Shown here: positions 1-7,757 of the stretch, piece after piece | Numbering within the stretch: position 1 is the first letter of the stretch | Layout: each line of letters begins with the position of its first letter | NCBI RefSeq assembly: GCF_900087015.1 | Contig: NZ_FLKP01000002.1 | Location: 1,178,001 to 1,242,000, forward strand | Direction of reading: 5' to 3' | From: Christensenella timonensis | GTDB taxonomy: Bacteria > Bacillota > Clostridia > Christensenellales > Christensenellaceae | Length of the DNA: 64,000 nt | Position numbers and translations under genes: made by a program | Notes under the pieces: generated by a model | Told to the model about the DNA's origin: nothing | Databases searched by the model: none | Seen by the model: only the letters and a program-made list of their open reading frames with translations

Positions 1-240
1 ACCTGTTTCCATATCATGGAAGGCGTGAGCATCCCCAAAGGAGTGGTGGTCACGAGCAGGGGTACCGTGGATTATACCCGCTATGTGGCATTCATGAATA
101 CGGCGACGTGTGAATATTTTTTCAAAACATACGACAACAATGGGATATTGATGGCCCGGCTGCCGCAGGACATGAAAAAAGGCTCGGCACCTGTTTGCCT
201 AGGTAAACTGAAACGTCCGCTTGTTTTCCAGCCAATGTAA
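1..240 (+). CDS. Choloylglycine hydrolase-family protein, C-terminal fragment
   Basis: The frame is open from base 1, so the gene begins outside the window and only about 79 C-terminal residues are visible. A PKGVVVTSRG stretch is followed by DYTRYVAFMNTA and then FKTYDNNGI. This order resembles the last strands of linear-amide C-N hydrolases (bile salt hydrolase and penicillin V acylase type), where a 'TYDN.+I' segment closes the fold. The catalytic N-terminal Cys is not in view. Family members cleave linear amide bonds such as those of conjugated bile salts or acyl-homoserine lactones; the substrate cannot be inferred from this piece. A strong terminator follows 14 bp after the stop, so this is the last gene of its transcript. 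The assignment rests on a short stretch. Confidence 0.65.
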   Translation, partial: TCFHIMEGVSIPKGVVVTSRGTVDYTRYVAFMNTATCEYFFKTYDNNGILMARLPQDMKKGSAPVCLGKLKRPLVFQPM

Positions 241-254
241 TACATAGGAATTCC

Positions 255-291
255 AAAAAGGCTGCATATTCAACGAATATGCAGCCTTTTT
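255..291 (+). terminator. Rho-independent terminator after the amidohydrolase gene
   Basis: A perfect 17-bp inverted repeat (255-271 and 275-291) surrounds the 3-nt loop AAC and ends in TTTTT. The A-run on the left arm lets it work on both strands. Confidence 0.92.
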
Positions 292-442
292 GCGCAAAAT
301 ATGCACGCTCATGTCACGCTTTTCGCGTGTCGATTCAGCCGTTCTGTTCGTTCCGGGACAGGAGAGGGGTATATTAGATGTATCATTACGCAAGTAGCGA
401 GTGTTCATATTAGCACGGAAATAGCGTGTTTATATAAAAATA

Positions 443-459
443 TATAATACTGGAAAGGA
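443..459 (+). promoter_or_regulatory. Candidate promoter -10 and ribosome site of the WxL cluster
   Basis: A perfect TATAAT lies at 443-448 in a very AT-rich stretch, and GGAAAGGAA at 452-460 precedes the ATG at 469. No convincing -35 hexamer sits 16-18 bp upstream, so the promoter is plausible but not certain. The rest of 292-440 shows no gene. Confidence 0.4.
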
Positions 460-468
460 ACAGAAAGA

Positions 469-1050
469 ATGCAGAAAAAAGGAAAGGTTCTTATATCGGC
501 AGTCCTCGCCGTAGTCATGGTTTTAGCGATGGGGGCGATCGCCTTTGCAGCCCCGGCGGACAGCGATATGTCGGAAGCAAAAATCGAATTTACGGCAGGT
601 AACCTGGAGTTGAATGCAGTACCTGCTTTAAACTTTGGCTCGCATACCATCGATAATACGACGGTGGATTTTGAAACGCCGGCAGGCCCCAGCACCATGC
701 AGGTCGCTGATGCACGGGGAAGCGGGTTGGGCTGGAAAGTGACGGCACAGCTGGGCACGTTCAGCGTAACAGGGGGGACAACGCCTATCGGAAGCGCGAC
801 GATAACCCTTACGAACGGAACACCCTCCGGAATAGGCACGAATGACACGGCTCCGGTAGCCAAAACACCGGTGACCCTTGCAACGGGCGGCGCGGCAGAC
901 ACGGTGGCGACAGCGGCGGCAGGCAGCGGACGAGGTACATGGAACGTTTCGTGGCCGGCAGACAACGCCTCGATCAATGTCCCCGTACAGCACCAGCAAA
1001 TCGGCACACATACGGCGACATTGTCGTGGACGCTGGAAGACGCTCCGTGA
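469..1050 (+). CDS. WxL domain surface protein, small
   Basis: This 193-residue secreted protein has a signal peptide (about residues 1-28, ending FAAPA) followed by a single WxL domain. Both signature tryptophans are present: GWKV at residues 88-91 and the terminal SWTLEDAP with W187. In Enterococcus, Listeria and Lactobacillus, WxL domains bind peptidoglycan non-covalently and display adhesins. It is the first gene of a three-gene set with the DUF916/DUF3324 protein and a second, larger WxL protein, the classical composition of cell-surface complexes. A stem-loop at 1071-1104 separates it from the next gene, which may raise its expression relative to the downstream genes. The N-terminal portion is too short for a separate adhesive domain, so it may be a structural subunit. 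Confidence 0.85.
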   Translation: MQKKGKVLISAVLAVVMVLAMGAIAFAAPADSDMSEAKIEFTAGNLELNAVPALNFGSHTIDNTTVDFETPAGPSTMQVADARGSGLGWKVTAQLGTFSVTGGTTPIGSATITLTNGTPSGIGTNDTAPVAKTPVTLATGGAADTVATAAAGSGRGTWNVSWPADNASINVPVQHQQIGTHTATLSWTLEDAP

Positions 1051-1070
1051 TGGTACTGGAATGATGGAAA

Positions 1071-1104
1071 AGCATATCCGGGGAATCGTTTCCCCGGATA
1101 TGCT
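1071..1104 (+). other. Intergenic stem-loop within the WxL operon
   Basis: AGCATATCCGGGG (1071-1083) pairs perfectly with 1092-1104 across an 8-nt loop. No U-tract follows, so an mRNA-processing or stability element is likelier than a terminator. Confidence 0.6.
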
Positions 1105-1128
1105 ACATGAAAAGGGATAGGAGATAAA

Positions 1129-2217
1129 TTGGGAAAGAAAAAACTCAAAATTTCAGTTTTACTGGTCGTGGCGGCTTTGCTGCTCGCTTTGATCCCGGCT
1201 ATGGCATTTGCCGCAGGCAAAAGCGAAACAGTCGGCTTTTCCGTGAGCGCAAACCTGCCGGACAACCAAAATGACAGCGGCGTTTCTTACTTTGACCTGC
1301 AAATGCGTCCGGAACAAAAGCAAAGCCTGGATATAACGGTATACAACGAAAACACGGAAGAAATCAAAGTAAAAGTAGGGGTAGTCAGCGCCTCCACAAA
1401 CGCAAACGGGATCATAGACTATAAGACGCCGGATATCAGGGACGAAACGCTGAAGACGCCGTTATCGGAAATCGCGGAAGTGAGGACGCCGGAGCTGGTT
1501 ATTCCCGGTGGAAAAACAGCTGCGGCAGTCGTAAGCATAGAAATGCCAAAAGAAGAATATGACGGCGTGATCCTTGGCGCGATCGTACTGACGCAGGTAA
1601 AAGAAGAAAGTCCGGAGGAAAGCGCGCAGGAAGCGCAGCAGGGCGTATATATCAACAATGAATACAGCTATGTAGTGGGCGTGAAGCTTACGGAAACAGA
1701 CGCAGGAATCTTCCCTGCATTTGAAGGGGTGCAGGCACGACCGGAGCTGCTCAACTACAGGGTCAATGTGATCCACTATATCAGGAACAGGGAAGCGGCG
1801 ATCGCGAAAAACGTACGGCTCGATATCGAGGTTTATTCGCAAAACGAACAAGCGGTCGTAAAAACGAGCCATGGGACGGTCGATATGGCGCCGAATTCGG
1901 TGATGCCGTACGCGCTCATGTGGGATGGGGAGATCGCCCCAGGTAAATATGTAAGCAATGTTTCGATGAAACTTGATGATAAAGAATGGAAATTTGAACT
2001 GCCGTTCGAGGTCAGCGCGCAGGCGGCGCAGGAGATTAACAAGGAATCTGTGGAGCAGGGACAAGACATACCGTGGTGGGCGATCCTGCTGGTCGTGATC
2101 CTCGTGGTGCTCATACTGGTCATCATGCTCCTGCTGGTTGCGATGAAGCGAAGGAAAAATACGGAAGAAAAAACAGAGATAGGGCAAAGGACGACGAGGG
2201 CCGGAAGGAGAAAATAA
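1129..2217 (+). CDS. DUF916/DUF3324 (WxL-interacting) membrane protein
   Basis: The 362-residue product has a signal peptide (to about residue 28, AFAAG), then a region with the DUF916 pattern (VSYFDLQMRPEQKQSLDITV, DGVILGAIVL) up to about residue 150. A DUF3324-like second half runs to about residue 295. One C-terminal membrane helix (about 313-338) is followed by a basic tail (KRRK). This is the standard architecture of WxL-protein-interacting partners, which tie WxL proteins to the membrane and bind peptidoglycan or host ligands. The start is TTG at 1129, chosen because AGGAG (1119-1123) lies 5 nt upstream and the signal peptide begins there. It lies between two WxL genes, as in known cell-surface-complex operons. 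Confidence 0.85.
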   Translation: MGKKKLKISVLLVVAALLLALIPAMAFAAGKSETVGFSVSANLPDNQNDSGVSYFDLQMRPEQKQSLDITVYNENTEEIKVKVGVVSASTNANGIIDYKTPDIRDETLKTPLSEIAEVRTPELVIPGGKTAAAVVSIEMPKEEYDGVILGAIVLTQVKEESPEESAQEAQQGVYINNEYSYVVGVKLTETDAGIFPAFEGVQARPELLNYRVNVIHYIRNREAAIAKNVRLDIEVYSQNEQAVVKTSHGTVDMAPNSVMPYALMWDGEIAPGKYVSNVSMKLDDKEWKFELPFEVSAQAAQEINKESVEQGQDIPWWAILLVVILVVLILVIMLLLVAMKRRKNTEEKTEIGQRTTRAGRRK

Positions 2218-2224
2218 AGATACG

Positions 2225-4543
2225 ATGAGAAAGGCGGCTGGGAAAAAGAGGTTCAAAATGAACCGTATCATATTGCTGATCCTGGCCGTCGCACTCATAG
2301 CAGCGGGAATTCCGGCCTATGCGCAGGAAACTACCCAGCTGCCTGCAGGACAGGATATGGCAGTGGCAGATGAGCCGGAAACGCTGCCAACTGAGGAGCC
2401 GCAGGAGGAAAGTGGGACGCAGCCCCCAAAAACGCTAATCGGGCAGGAGAAGGAAGAAGAATTGCCGGAAGCAGGGAATACACCGGAAGTATCCCCAGCG
2501 TTGCCATCGCCGCCACCTGTCCTGGAAACGGCAGAACCACAGCCGCAAGCGGAGGAAAATACAGAAGAACTGTCGATTATGCCGCTCACAATCGCGACGG
2601 ATGGGCTGGATGCAAACGAAGTGATGGTAGATAATTTTGCCGACCTGAAAACAGTGCTGGAAGATTACTCGGCCTACGCGGGCGTTGATACCATTTACCT
2701 GAATGGCGATATCACATACCTTGCGGGCGGTATCGCGGTCAATAAGAACAGGAACGCCCTTACGATCATAGGACACCCAAAGGGAGAAGGCGGCCAATAT
2801 ACGATTACCGATATCGCGGGCGGAGCTCCTGGAAACGCAATCCGCATCCTAAAGAACAATTTTAATCTTACGATCAGGGATATCAATATTAATGGGAAAA
2901 ATTATTATGGGCCATTCGTCGTATATGACGGATACACCGGGTGTACAATCAGCTATGAAAACGTGACGTACAACGGCCCGCAGATTACATATAACCGTCG
3001 GGGCATCGCGCGTTATATCAACTGTTCCATTACCATTGCCGGTACGGGCGGCGACCCGGCGCAGGAGGTAGCAGAGCTGGCGCAGCTTGAGATCGGCGGG
3101 AATACGACGTTTACCAATACGGCGGGTGCGACGTCGATGTTCTGGTTTGCCGGAAATTTCGGAAGCAACCAATACTTGAAAGTGCTTGACGGTGCGCAGG
3201 TGACAGTCAGCCATAATTCGACCGCGTCCCCTTACGGTTTTATCTATGTGGAGGGACTGGGCGCGGCGGTCAACCAAAGGCCGGAGATCACGATCGGCCA
3301 GAACGCGTCCCTGGCGGTGAGTACGAGGGTGGGCTTTACCCATATCGACCACCGCGTGGAGTCGATCGAAATCAAGCAGGGCGGAAAGCTGAGCATCATG
3401 CAAACGAGCGACCCGGGGAACTATCCCACGGTGCACTTAAACTCATCGCTTACCGTACAGGACGGCGGTACGCTCGAGGTACAGCGCGAAGCAAACACCC
3501 GTGCAAGCGGGCTGATCCGTTTTTATAATACCGGAGGAAGGGTAACGCTCAACAATCCGAAAAGGATACGGCTTTATAATCCCTACGGGCGCGTGGTCAC
3601 TGCGCGCACGGGAACGGCAACGATCAGCGGGACGGTTGGCGCGATCAATGCATGGACGACGGATAAGGGATATACGGACAGCGTGGACAATATGCCCGCG
3701 AATATCTGGAACAAAAACGATTCGTCGGCTATGAGCATGAGCGCAACGCTGGGAACGGCAGCGGTGACTGCCGCTTCCATTTCCAATCAGGCGGAGGGAG
3801 ATCCGTTCACAGCCGAGTTCAACAGCGCTACCTTTAATACCTATGCGATGCCCATGCTGGTCATGGGAAGTTATTTTCTCGATACGGATGAAGTATATCC
3901 AAACGATACGGCAATTTCGGGCACGGCGGACAGCGCTGCCGATATCAGGGCAGGCTATACGAACGGCGGAATACAACAGGCGTTGAGCGCCACGGCGGAC
4001 GGCAGTGGAAAATATAGCATGGCGATACCTGACTCGCCGATCGCGCCGGATACGGAGATAACGGCCATGAGCCATAGGAATTACCTGAAAGCACGTCACG
4101 TCACAAAGGTACTGGAACAGCCGAGCATCCTCCGCTTCCTCGCCGTACCGGATGATCTGGCTTTTGCTACAGCGAACATCTCGGCATTGCCGCAAACAGT
4201 TGGCAGGCAGGACGCGGGTTGGACGATAGCTGTGGAGGATACGCGGGGAACAGGCAGCCGCTTCCGGGTGGATGCGAGCATCGCACAGCCGCTCTTGGGG
4301 GTAGGAGGTACGACGACGTACACTCTGCCGGATGCCCTCGTGTATGTGGATGGGACGGGACAGCGGCACACGCTGGGGAACGTGCCTGTAACCGTATATG
4401 ATGGGACAACGGGGACTTCCGCCCGCACGGATATCAATTGGGCTGCCGACAAGGGTCTGCTCGTTTCACTGAGCGGTGGGGAAGGACAGCCGGGGATTCC
4501 CTACAGTACGACAGTGGAATGGTCATTGATTGACGCTCCCTGA
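2225..4543 (+). CDS. Large WxL domain surface protein
   Basis: This 772-residue secreted protein begins 7 bp after the preceding gene. Its signal peptide (about residues 1-34, ending PAYAQE) is followed by a Pro/Glu-rich linker (about 35-120). A long region of short beta-rich segments comes next (DGLDANEVMVDNF onward to about 560), consistent with a parallel beta-helix or pectate-lyase-like passenger. The C-terminus is a WxL domain with GWTIAV and the terminal VEWSLIDAP. It is probably the adhesive or polysaccharide-binding subunit displayed by the cluster. The Shine-Dalgarno AAGGAG lies rather far (about 16 nt) from ATG 2225; an internal ATG at 2258 would keep the signal peptide and is a possible alternative. 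Confidence 0.8.
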   Translation: MRKAAGKKRFKMNRIILLILAVALIAAGIPAYAQETTQLPAGQDMAVADEPETLPTEEPQEESGTQPPKTLIGQEKEEELPEAGNTPEVSPALPSPPPVLETAEPQPQAEENTEELSIMPLTIATDGLDANEVMVDNFADLKTVLEDYSAYAGVDTIYLNGDITYLAGGIAVNKNRNALTIIGHPKGEGGQYTITDIAGGAPGNAIRILKNNFNLTIRDININGKNYYGPFVVYDGYTGCTISYENVTYNGPQITYNRRGIARYINCSITIAGTGGDPAQEVAELAQLEIGGNTTFTNTAGATSMFWFAGNFGSNQYLKVLDGAQVTVSHNSTASPYGFIYVEGLGAAVNQRPEITIGQNASLAVSTRVGFTHIDHRVESIEIKQGGKLSIMQTSDPGNYPTVHLNSSLTVQDGGTLEVQREANTRASGLIRFYNTGGRVTLNNPKRIRLYNPYGRVVTARTGTATISGTVGAINAWTTDKGYTDSVDNMPANIWNKNDSSAMSMSATLGTAAVTAASISNQAEGDPFTAEFNSATFNTYAMPMLVMGSYFLDTDEVYPNDTAISGTADSAADIRAGYTNGGIQQALSATADGSGKYSMAIPDSPIAPDTEITAMSHRNYLKARHVTKVLEQPSILRFLAVPDDLAFATANISALPQTVGRQDAGWTIAVEDTRGTGSRFRVDASIAQPLLGVGGTTTYTLPDALVYVDGTGQRHTLGNVPVTVYDGTTGTSARTDINWAADKGLLVSLSGGEGQPGIPYSTTVEWSLIDAP

Positions 4544-4592
4544 ATACAAAAAACAGGGGATGGTTTATTAACTTTCCCCTTTGGGGATTCCG

Positions 4593-4601
4593 TGATATAA
4601 T
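4593..4601 (+). promoter_or_regulatory. Extended -10 promoter of the flippase gene
   Basis: TGATATAAT gives an extended -10 (TG, one base, TATAAT at 4596-4601). There is no good -35, which extended -10 promoters tolerate. It lies 52 bp before the ATG. Confidence 0.55.
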
Positions 4602-4653
4602 ATACCCCGTACGTATGCGGCGTATACCGCAATAAAGACAATAGGGGTATGCT

Positions 4654-6276
4654 ATGTCAAGCACGACAAAAAGCCTGATCAAAAGTACGTTGATATTAGG
4701 CGCTGCCGGCGTGATCGTCAAGATCGTAGGCGCGCTTTACAGGATCGTTCTCGCGGAGTTCATTTCTTTGGAAGGAATGAGCTATTACCAGCAGGCGTTT
4801 CCCGTTTATTCGGCCCTGCTCATCATTTCCACGGTGGGGCTGCCCATTGCGATTTCAAAACTTGTGTCCGAGCGTGTAACGACAGGGGACTACAGGGGGG
4901 CGTACGCCGTTTTCAAAACGTCGCGTATGTTCCTTATTTTGGTTGGCGTCATTACGTCTGTTGCCATGTTCTGTTTGGCAGGGCCGATCACGCAGCTGCA
5001 GGCATTGCCCGGCGGACAGTATTCGCTGATGGCGCTTGCGCCCGCTTTATTCTTCGTATCCGTGATGTGCGCATACCGCGGCTATTTCCAAGGGCTGCAA
5101 AACATGAAGCCTACGGCGCTCTCGCAAATCATTGAGCAGTTCGTGAAGGTAGCGGCGGGGCTGGCGCTTGCATATTTGCTGCTCAAGTGGACGGGACGCA
5201 TGGAATTCGGCGCTATGGGCGCGCTCCTCGGTATTACGATCTCCGAGGCGGTTGCGCTTTTGTATACGATGGGCGCATACGGCAAGCAAAAGAGGCAAAT
5301 GACCGAGGATATGATGCTGGCTTACAAAAGCAAGCTTTCGTGGCCGGAGATCAAGCCTTTGCTGGGCAAAGTGCTGGTGCTGGCACTTCCCGTTACAGTG
5401 GCGGGGCTCGTCATGCCGATCGTCGCCTTTGTGGATTCCGTTATCATCCCGCGCAGCCTGCTTGCCCTGGGATATGAAAGCACTGCGATACGCAGCATGT
5501 ACGGGACGCTGTCGGGCGGCGTACTGACGATTATCAATTTGGCGGCGATCGTTTCGCAGGCGCTGCAAATGAGCGTCGTGCCCGCGATCAGCGAAGCGCT
5601 CAAGCTGGGCGACGGCGACCGCGTCAAAGCAAACGTACTGCACGGGATCAAGTTTGCGTTTTTGGAAGGGATACCGGTGACGGTTGCGTTTTTTGTATTC
5701 GCATCACCGATCTTTTCGTTCTTATATCCGAGCTCCACACCTGCGCAGCACGAGCTTGCGACGGGCCTGCTTATGACTATGTGCTCGGTAGCAGTGTTCC
5801 TGCCGTTCATGCAGACCATGACGGGAGTGCTGCAGGGGATCGGCAAACAAAACCTGCCGCCTATCGCGCTTGCGGTAGGGGCGGGGGTCAAGATCGGGCT
5901 GAGCTTGTTTTTGATGAGTATTCCGCAGATCAACATTTACGGCGCCGTTATTGGGACTGTCATGTGTTATATTATTGCGGCGGTCATGAATTACCTGTTT
6001 GTGCGCAAGTATACGGGCGTACGCATCCGGTGGGGGGAGCACCTCTTAAAGCCTGTCGCTGCGACAGCCGTCATGGCGGCCGTTGCCTATTTGGTATATT
6101 CGCTGATCGCTCCATACTCAAATGCGGTCGGCGTGCTTGCATGCGTGGTGGCCGGTTTGGCCGTATACTTCGTTATGCTGGTGCTTGTCAAGGCGGTAAA
6201 CGAGAGGGAAATGCTGCAAATCCGCGGAGGGAAAAAGATTGTACAGGCGCTTAAAAAGCTGCATGTATGGAAATAA
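4654..6276 (+). CDS. SpoVB/MurJ-like oligosaccharide flippase (MVF/MOP superfamily)
   Basis: The 540-residue integral membrane protein has about 14 predicted helices. Its opening (KSLIKSTLILGAAGVIVKIVG, then LYRIVLAEF) is typical of the stage V sporulation protein B branch of the polysaccharide-biosynthesis/MurJ family. These proteins move undecaprenyl-linked precursors such as lipid II or capsule units across the membrane. The length matches the family (about 500-550). It has its own extended -10 promoter and a good AGGGG ribosome site 5 nt before the ATG, and it ends at a strong terminator, so it is probably monocistronic. Whether it is sporulation-specific, a vegetative MurJ or a surface-polysaccharide flippase cannot be decided from sequence alone. 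Confidence 0.8.
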   Translation: MSSTTKSLIKSTLILGAAGVIVKIVGALYRIVLAEFISLEGMSYYQQAFPVYSALLIISTVGLPIAISKLVSERVTTGDYRGAYAVFKTSRMFLILVGVITSVAMFCLAGPITQLQALPGGQYSLMALAPALFFVSVMCAYRGYFQGLQNMKPTALSQIIEQFVKVAAGLALAYLLLKWTGRMEFGAMGALLGITISEAVALLYTMGAYGKQKRQMTEDMMLAYKSKLSWPEIKPLLGKVLVLALPVTVAGLVMPIVAFVDSVIIPRSLLALGYESTAIRSMYGTLSGGVLTIINLAAIVSQALQMSVVPAISEALKLGDGDRVKANVLHGIKFAFLEGIPVTVAFFVFASPIFSFLYPSSTPAQHELATGLLMTMCSVAVFLPFMQTMTGVLQGIGKQNLPPIALAVGAGVKIGLSLFLMSIPQINIYGAVIGTVMCYIIAAVMNYLFVRKYTGVRIRWGEHLLKPVAATAVMAAVAYLVYSLIAPYSNAVGVLACVVAGLAVYFVMLVLVKAVNEREMLQIRGGKKIVQALKKLHVWK

Positions 6277-6288
6277 GGATATAACGAC

Positions 6289-6317
6289 AAAAGCCGCCCT
6301 TTAATGGCGGCTTTTTT
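6289..6317. terminator. Bidirectional rho-independent terminator
   Basis: AAAAGCCGCC (6289-6298) pairs with GGCGGCTTTT (6306-6315) and is followed by more Ts. It lies between the flippase and recombinase genes, whose 3' ends converge, and can serve both. Confidence 0.92.
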
Positions 6318-6326
6318 GATGCCTGT

Positions 6327-7175
6327 TTACAGGTCTACATCCTCGATTTTGGCACGTTTTTCCGCATTTGAAGTGCGGGTATAGATGCGCGTAGTCTCGA
6401 TGCTTGTATGTCCGAGAATGTCTGCTAAGGCGGTAATGTCGTTATGCTTGTCGATAAACTGTTGTGCAAACAGGTGCCTTAAATTATGGGTAAACAGTTT
6501 GGAACAGGGGATCCCCGCCGGCCCGCCGATATCTTTCAGTTTGCGGCAGATATATTCGCGGCTGATACTCTTGTTGGAGGAAGAACCCCGGAAAATCGTA
6601 CCATGCGTTATGCCGTGCTTCTTGCAATACCGCATCAGCAGGGTGCACAGGGAACTCTTCAAAAGAACGTTCCTGATCTTACCTTTGTTGACGACACGGG
6701 CAGTCCCCTCGTTGATCGCTTCGACAGTGATATATTTGAGTTCCCCCACGCGGATGCCTGATCCGGCGATGGTTCGGATGATGTAATACATTTTTTCATT
6801 TCTTTGTTTGGCAAAGACGAGGAGCCTGTTATATTCCGCGATCGAAAGGCCGTTTTCCACACTGCTTACGTGCTGCAATTTCAGTTTCCGCAGTTTCAGG
6901 TAATCCCAGTGGTTGTATTTAAAGAAACTGTTGAGCGCAGAAATCGCGGTATTGATCGTGCCGGGAACATAGCGTTCCTCCATGTTTTGCCTGAACAGGA
7001 CGATATGGGATTTATCGAACATCCCCACCTTCAGCTCATATTCCAGAAAGTGTGCGAGGTCTTTCACATATTTGGTGTAAAGACGGATGGTTGCCGGAGC
7101 CTTTTCCTGTTCAAAGAGATACTTGGAATATCTTCCCTGGCTCTGCTTTAAATATTCAATTGTGTTTTGCTTCAT
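6327..7175 (-). CDS. Tyrosine site-specific recombinase (XerC/D-like invertase candidate)
   Basis: The 282-residue product has the full tyrosine-recombinase catalytic set: R142 (GSGIRVGEL), a beta-hairpin Lys near 164-166, H230-x-x-R233 (THNLRH), H256 (ILGHTS) and nucleophile Y265 (RIYTR). An N-terminal SAM-like core-binding domain covers about residues 10-95. The length is that of simple Xer-type invertases without an arm-binding domain, unlike most phage integrases. The start at 7175 is set by a perfect AGGAGG (7181-7186) 5 nt upstream; the open frame continues upstream but without family similarity. No phage genes are near. It faces away from the giant surface genes and lies directly beside two palindromic sites in opposite orientation, so its likely job is inverting the DNA between them. 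Confidence 0.88.
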   Translation of the reverse strand: MKQNTIEYLKQSQGRYSKYLFEQEKAPATIRLYTKYVKDLAHFLEYELKVGMFDKSHIVLFRQNMEERYVPGTINTAISALNSFFKYNHWDYLKLRKLKLQHVSSVENGLSIAEYNRLLVFAKQRNEKMYYIIRTIAGSGIRVGELKYITVEAINEGTARVVNKGKIRNVLLKSSLCTLLMRYCKKHGITHGTIFRGSSSNKSISREYICRKLKDIGGPAGIPCSKLFTHNLRHLFAQQFIDKHNDITALADILGHTSIETTRIYTRTSNAEKRAKIEDVDL

Positions 7176-7194
7176 GCTTACCTCCTGTTGTAGT

Positions 7195-7209
7195 TGTGTG
7201 AAACACACA
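7195..7209. other. Short palindrome in the recombinase leader
   Basis: TGTGTG-AAA-CACACA is a perfect inverted repeat 9 bp upstream of the recombinase Shine-Dalgarno. It could be a leader hairpin or operator; function unknown. Confidence 0.4.
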
Positions 7210-7275
7210 TAATAATAGTGGACACAGAGTTTGTATAGATGCTGAAAGAAGTGTAAAAGATATATGAACTTCGCT

Positions 7276-7305
7276 ATTATACCATTGATTTCGATGTATA
7301 CATCG
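7276..7305 (-). promoter_or_regulatory. Candidate fixed recombinase promoter with palindromic operator
   Basis: On the minus strand, 7284-7276 reads TGGTATAAT, a perfect extended -10. Just upstream, where the -35 would be, is the 14-bp perfect palindrome CGATGTATACATCG (7292-7305), well placed as a regulator site. This region lies outside the proposed invertible segment, so the recombinase may be expressed in both orientations. Confidence 0.5.
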
Positions 7306-7337
7306 GTTACTATGAAAAGAAATAATGGATTAAAAAA

Positions 7338-7375
7338 ACAAACGTTCCGTATATATAAATACACGGAACGTTTGT
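7338..7375 (-). repeat. Recombination site A (left end of invertible segment)
   Basis: Perfect 13-bp arms ACAAACGTTCCGT (7338-7350) and its reverse complement (7363-7375) flank a 12-bp AT-rich centre. Read on the minus strand, the central 24 bp match site B (7694-7717 region) with one mismatch, so the two sites are in opposite orientation. The arm length and AT-rich spacer fit a tyrosine-recombinase site. Confidence 0.75.
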
Positions 7376-7710
7376 CGATACTTATCACAATTTTAGATAA
7401 ATTCACCATATCACTTAACATTCTTTTTGTCAACAAAATGTTACAAAATTCTTTCAATTCGCGTCGAATTCTCTTTGTAAAGCCAAAAAAACAATTTTCC
7501 TGAATGAAATTTTCCAAGCCAAAATATTCTGGATTGTTTGGTATTTTGAATAAATATGCAAAATAGATTCATAGAATATTGGTATGCTTTTGAAAGATGG
7601 CATAACAAAGCATTTCAATCTTTGAGAAGGAAAACAGCGGAAGCACCGTGGATTTTGCAATTTAGGGAAAGCGCGTCCGCAGCAAGTGGAGATTCCGTGT
7701 ATTTATATAC
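7351..7710. other. Candidate invertible promoter segment (phase switch)
   Basis: The segment between the centres of sites A and B is about 350 bp, AT-rich, and has no convincing gene; short frames inside look accidental. It carries one excellent promoter on the minus strand (7405-7433) and no comparable one on the plus strand. Because the sites are inverted relative to each other, recombination would turn the segment over. The promoter's -10 would then map to about 7651-7656 pointing right, about 95-105 bp before the TTG start at 7758. The adjacent recombinase supports this reading. As assembled, the surface genes appear to be in the OFF orientation. Confidence 0.7.
7405..7433 (-). promoter_or_regulatory. 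Strong promoter inside the invertible segment, reading left
   Basis: On the minus strand TTGACA (7433-7428, perfect -35) is followed by exactly 17 bp and TATGGT (7410-7405). TG one base before the -10 gives an extended -10. It is the best promoter near either gene and currently reads through site A toward the recombinase. Confidence 0.8.
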
Positions 7711-7717
7711 ACGGAAT
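7692..7717 (+). repeat. Recombination site B (right end of invertible segment)
   Basis: ATTCCGTGTAT (7692-7702) and its perfect reverse complement (7707-7717) flank TTAT. The 24-bp core equals that of site A on the opposite strand with one T/C difference. It lies 41-66 bp before the start codon of the downstream surface gene, so it would be part of its 5' leader. Confidence 0.75.
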
Positions 7718-7757
7718 GGAATACACACGATATATAAGGGCAGGGGAGGCGAACAAT

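Noticed and set aside
411-445. Possible third recombination site (ACGGAA and CGTGTTTATATA fragments) before the WxL operon
   Set aside because: Only scattered similarity to the site A/B core; no palindrome of comparable length.
405-1265. 286-residue minus-strand open frame over the WxL gene
   Set aside because: Shadow of the plus-strand WxL gene, which has a signal peptide, domain motifs and ribosome site.
6327-7175. Recombinase as a prophage integrase
   Set aside because: No phage genes, attachment repeats or tRNA target nearby; size and neighbouring inverted sites fit an invertase better.
7264-7660. Short open frames in the recombinase upstream region and invertible segment
   Set aside because: AT-rich, no ribosome sites, no protein-like composition; they overlap palindromes and the promoter.
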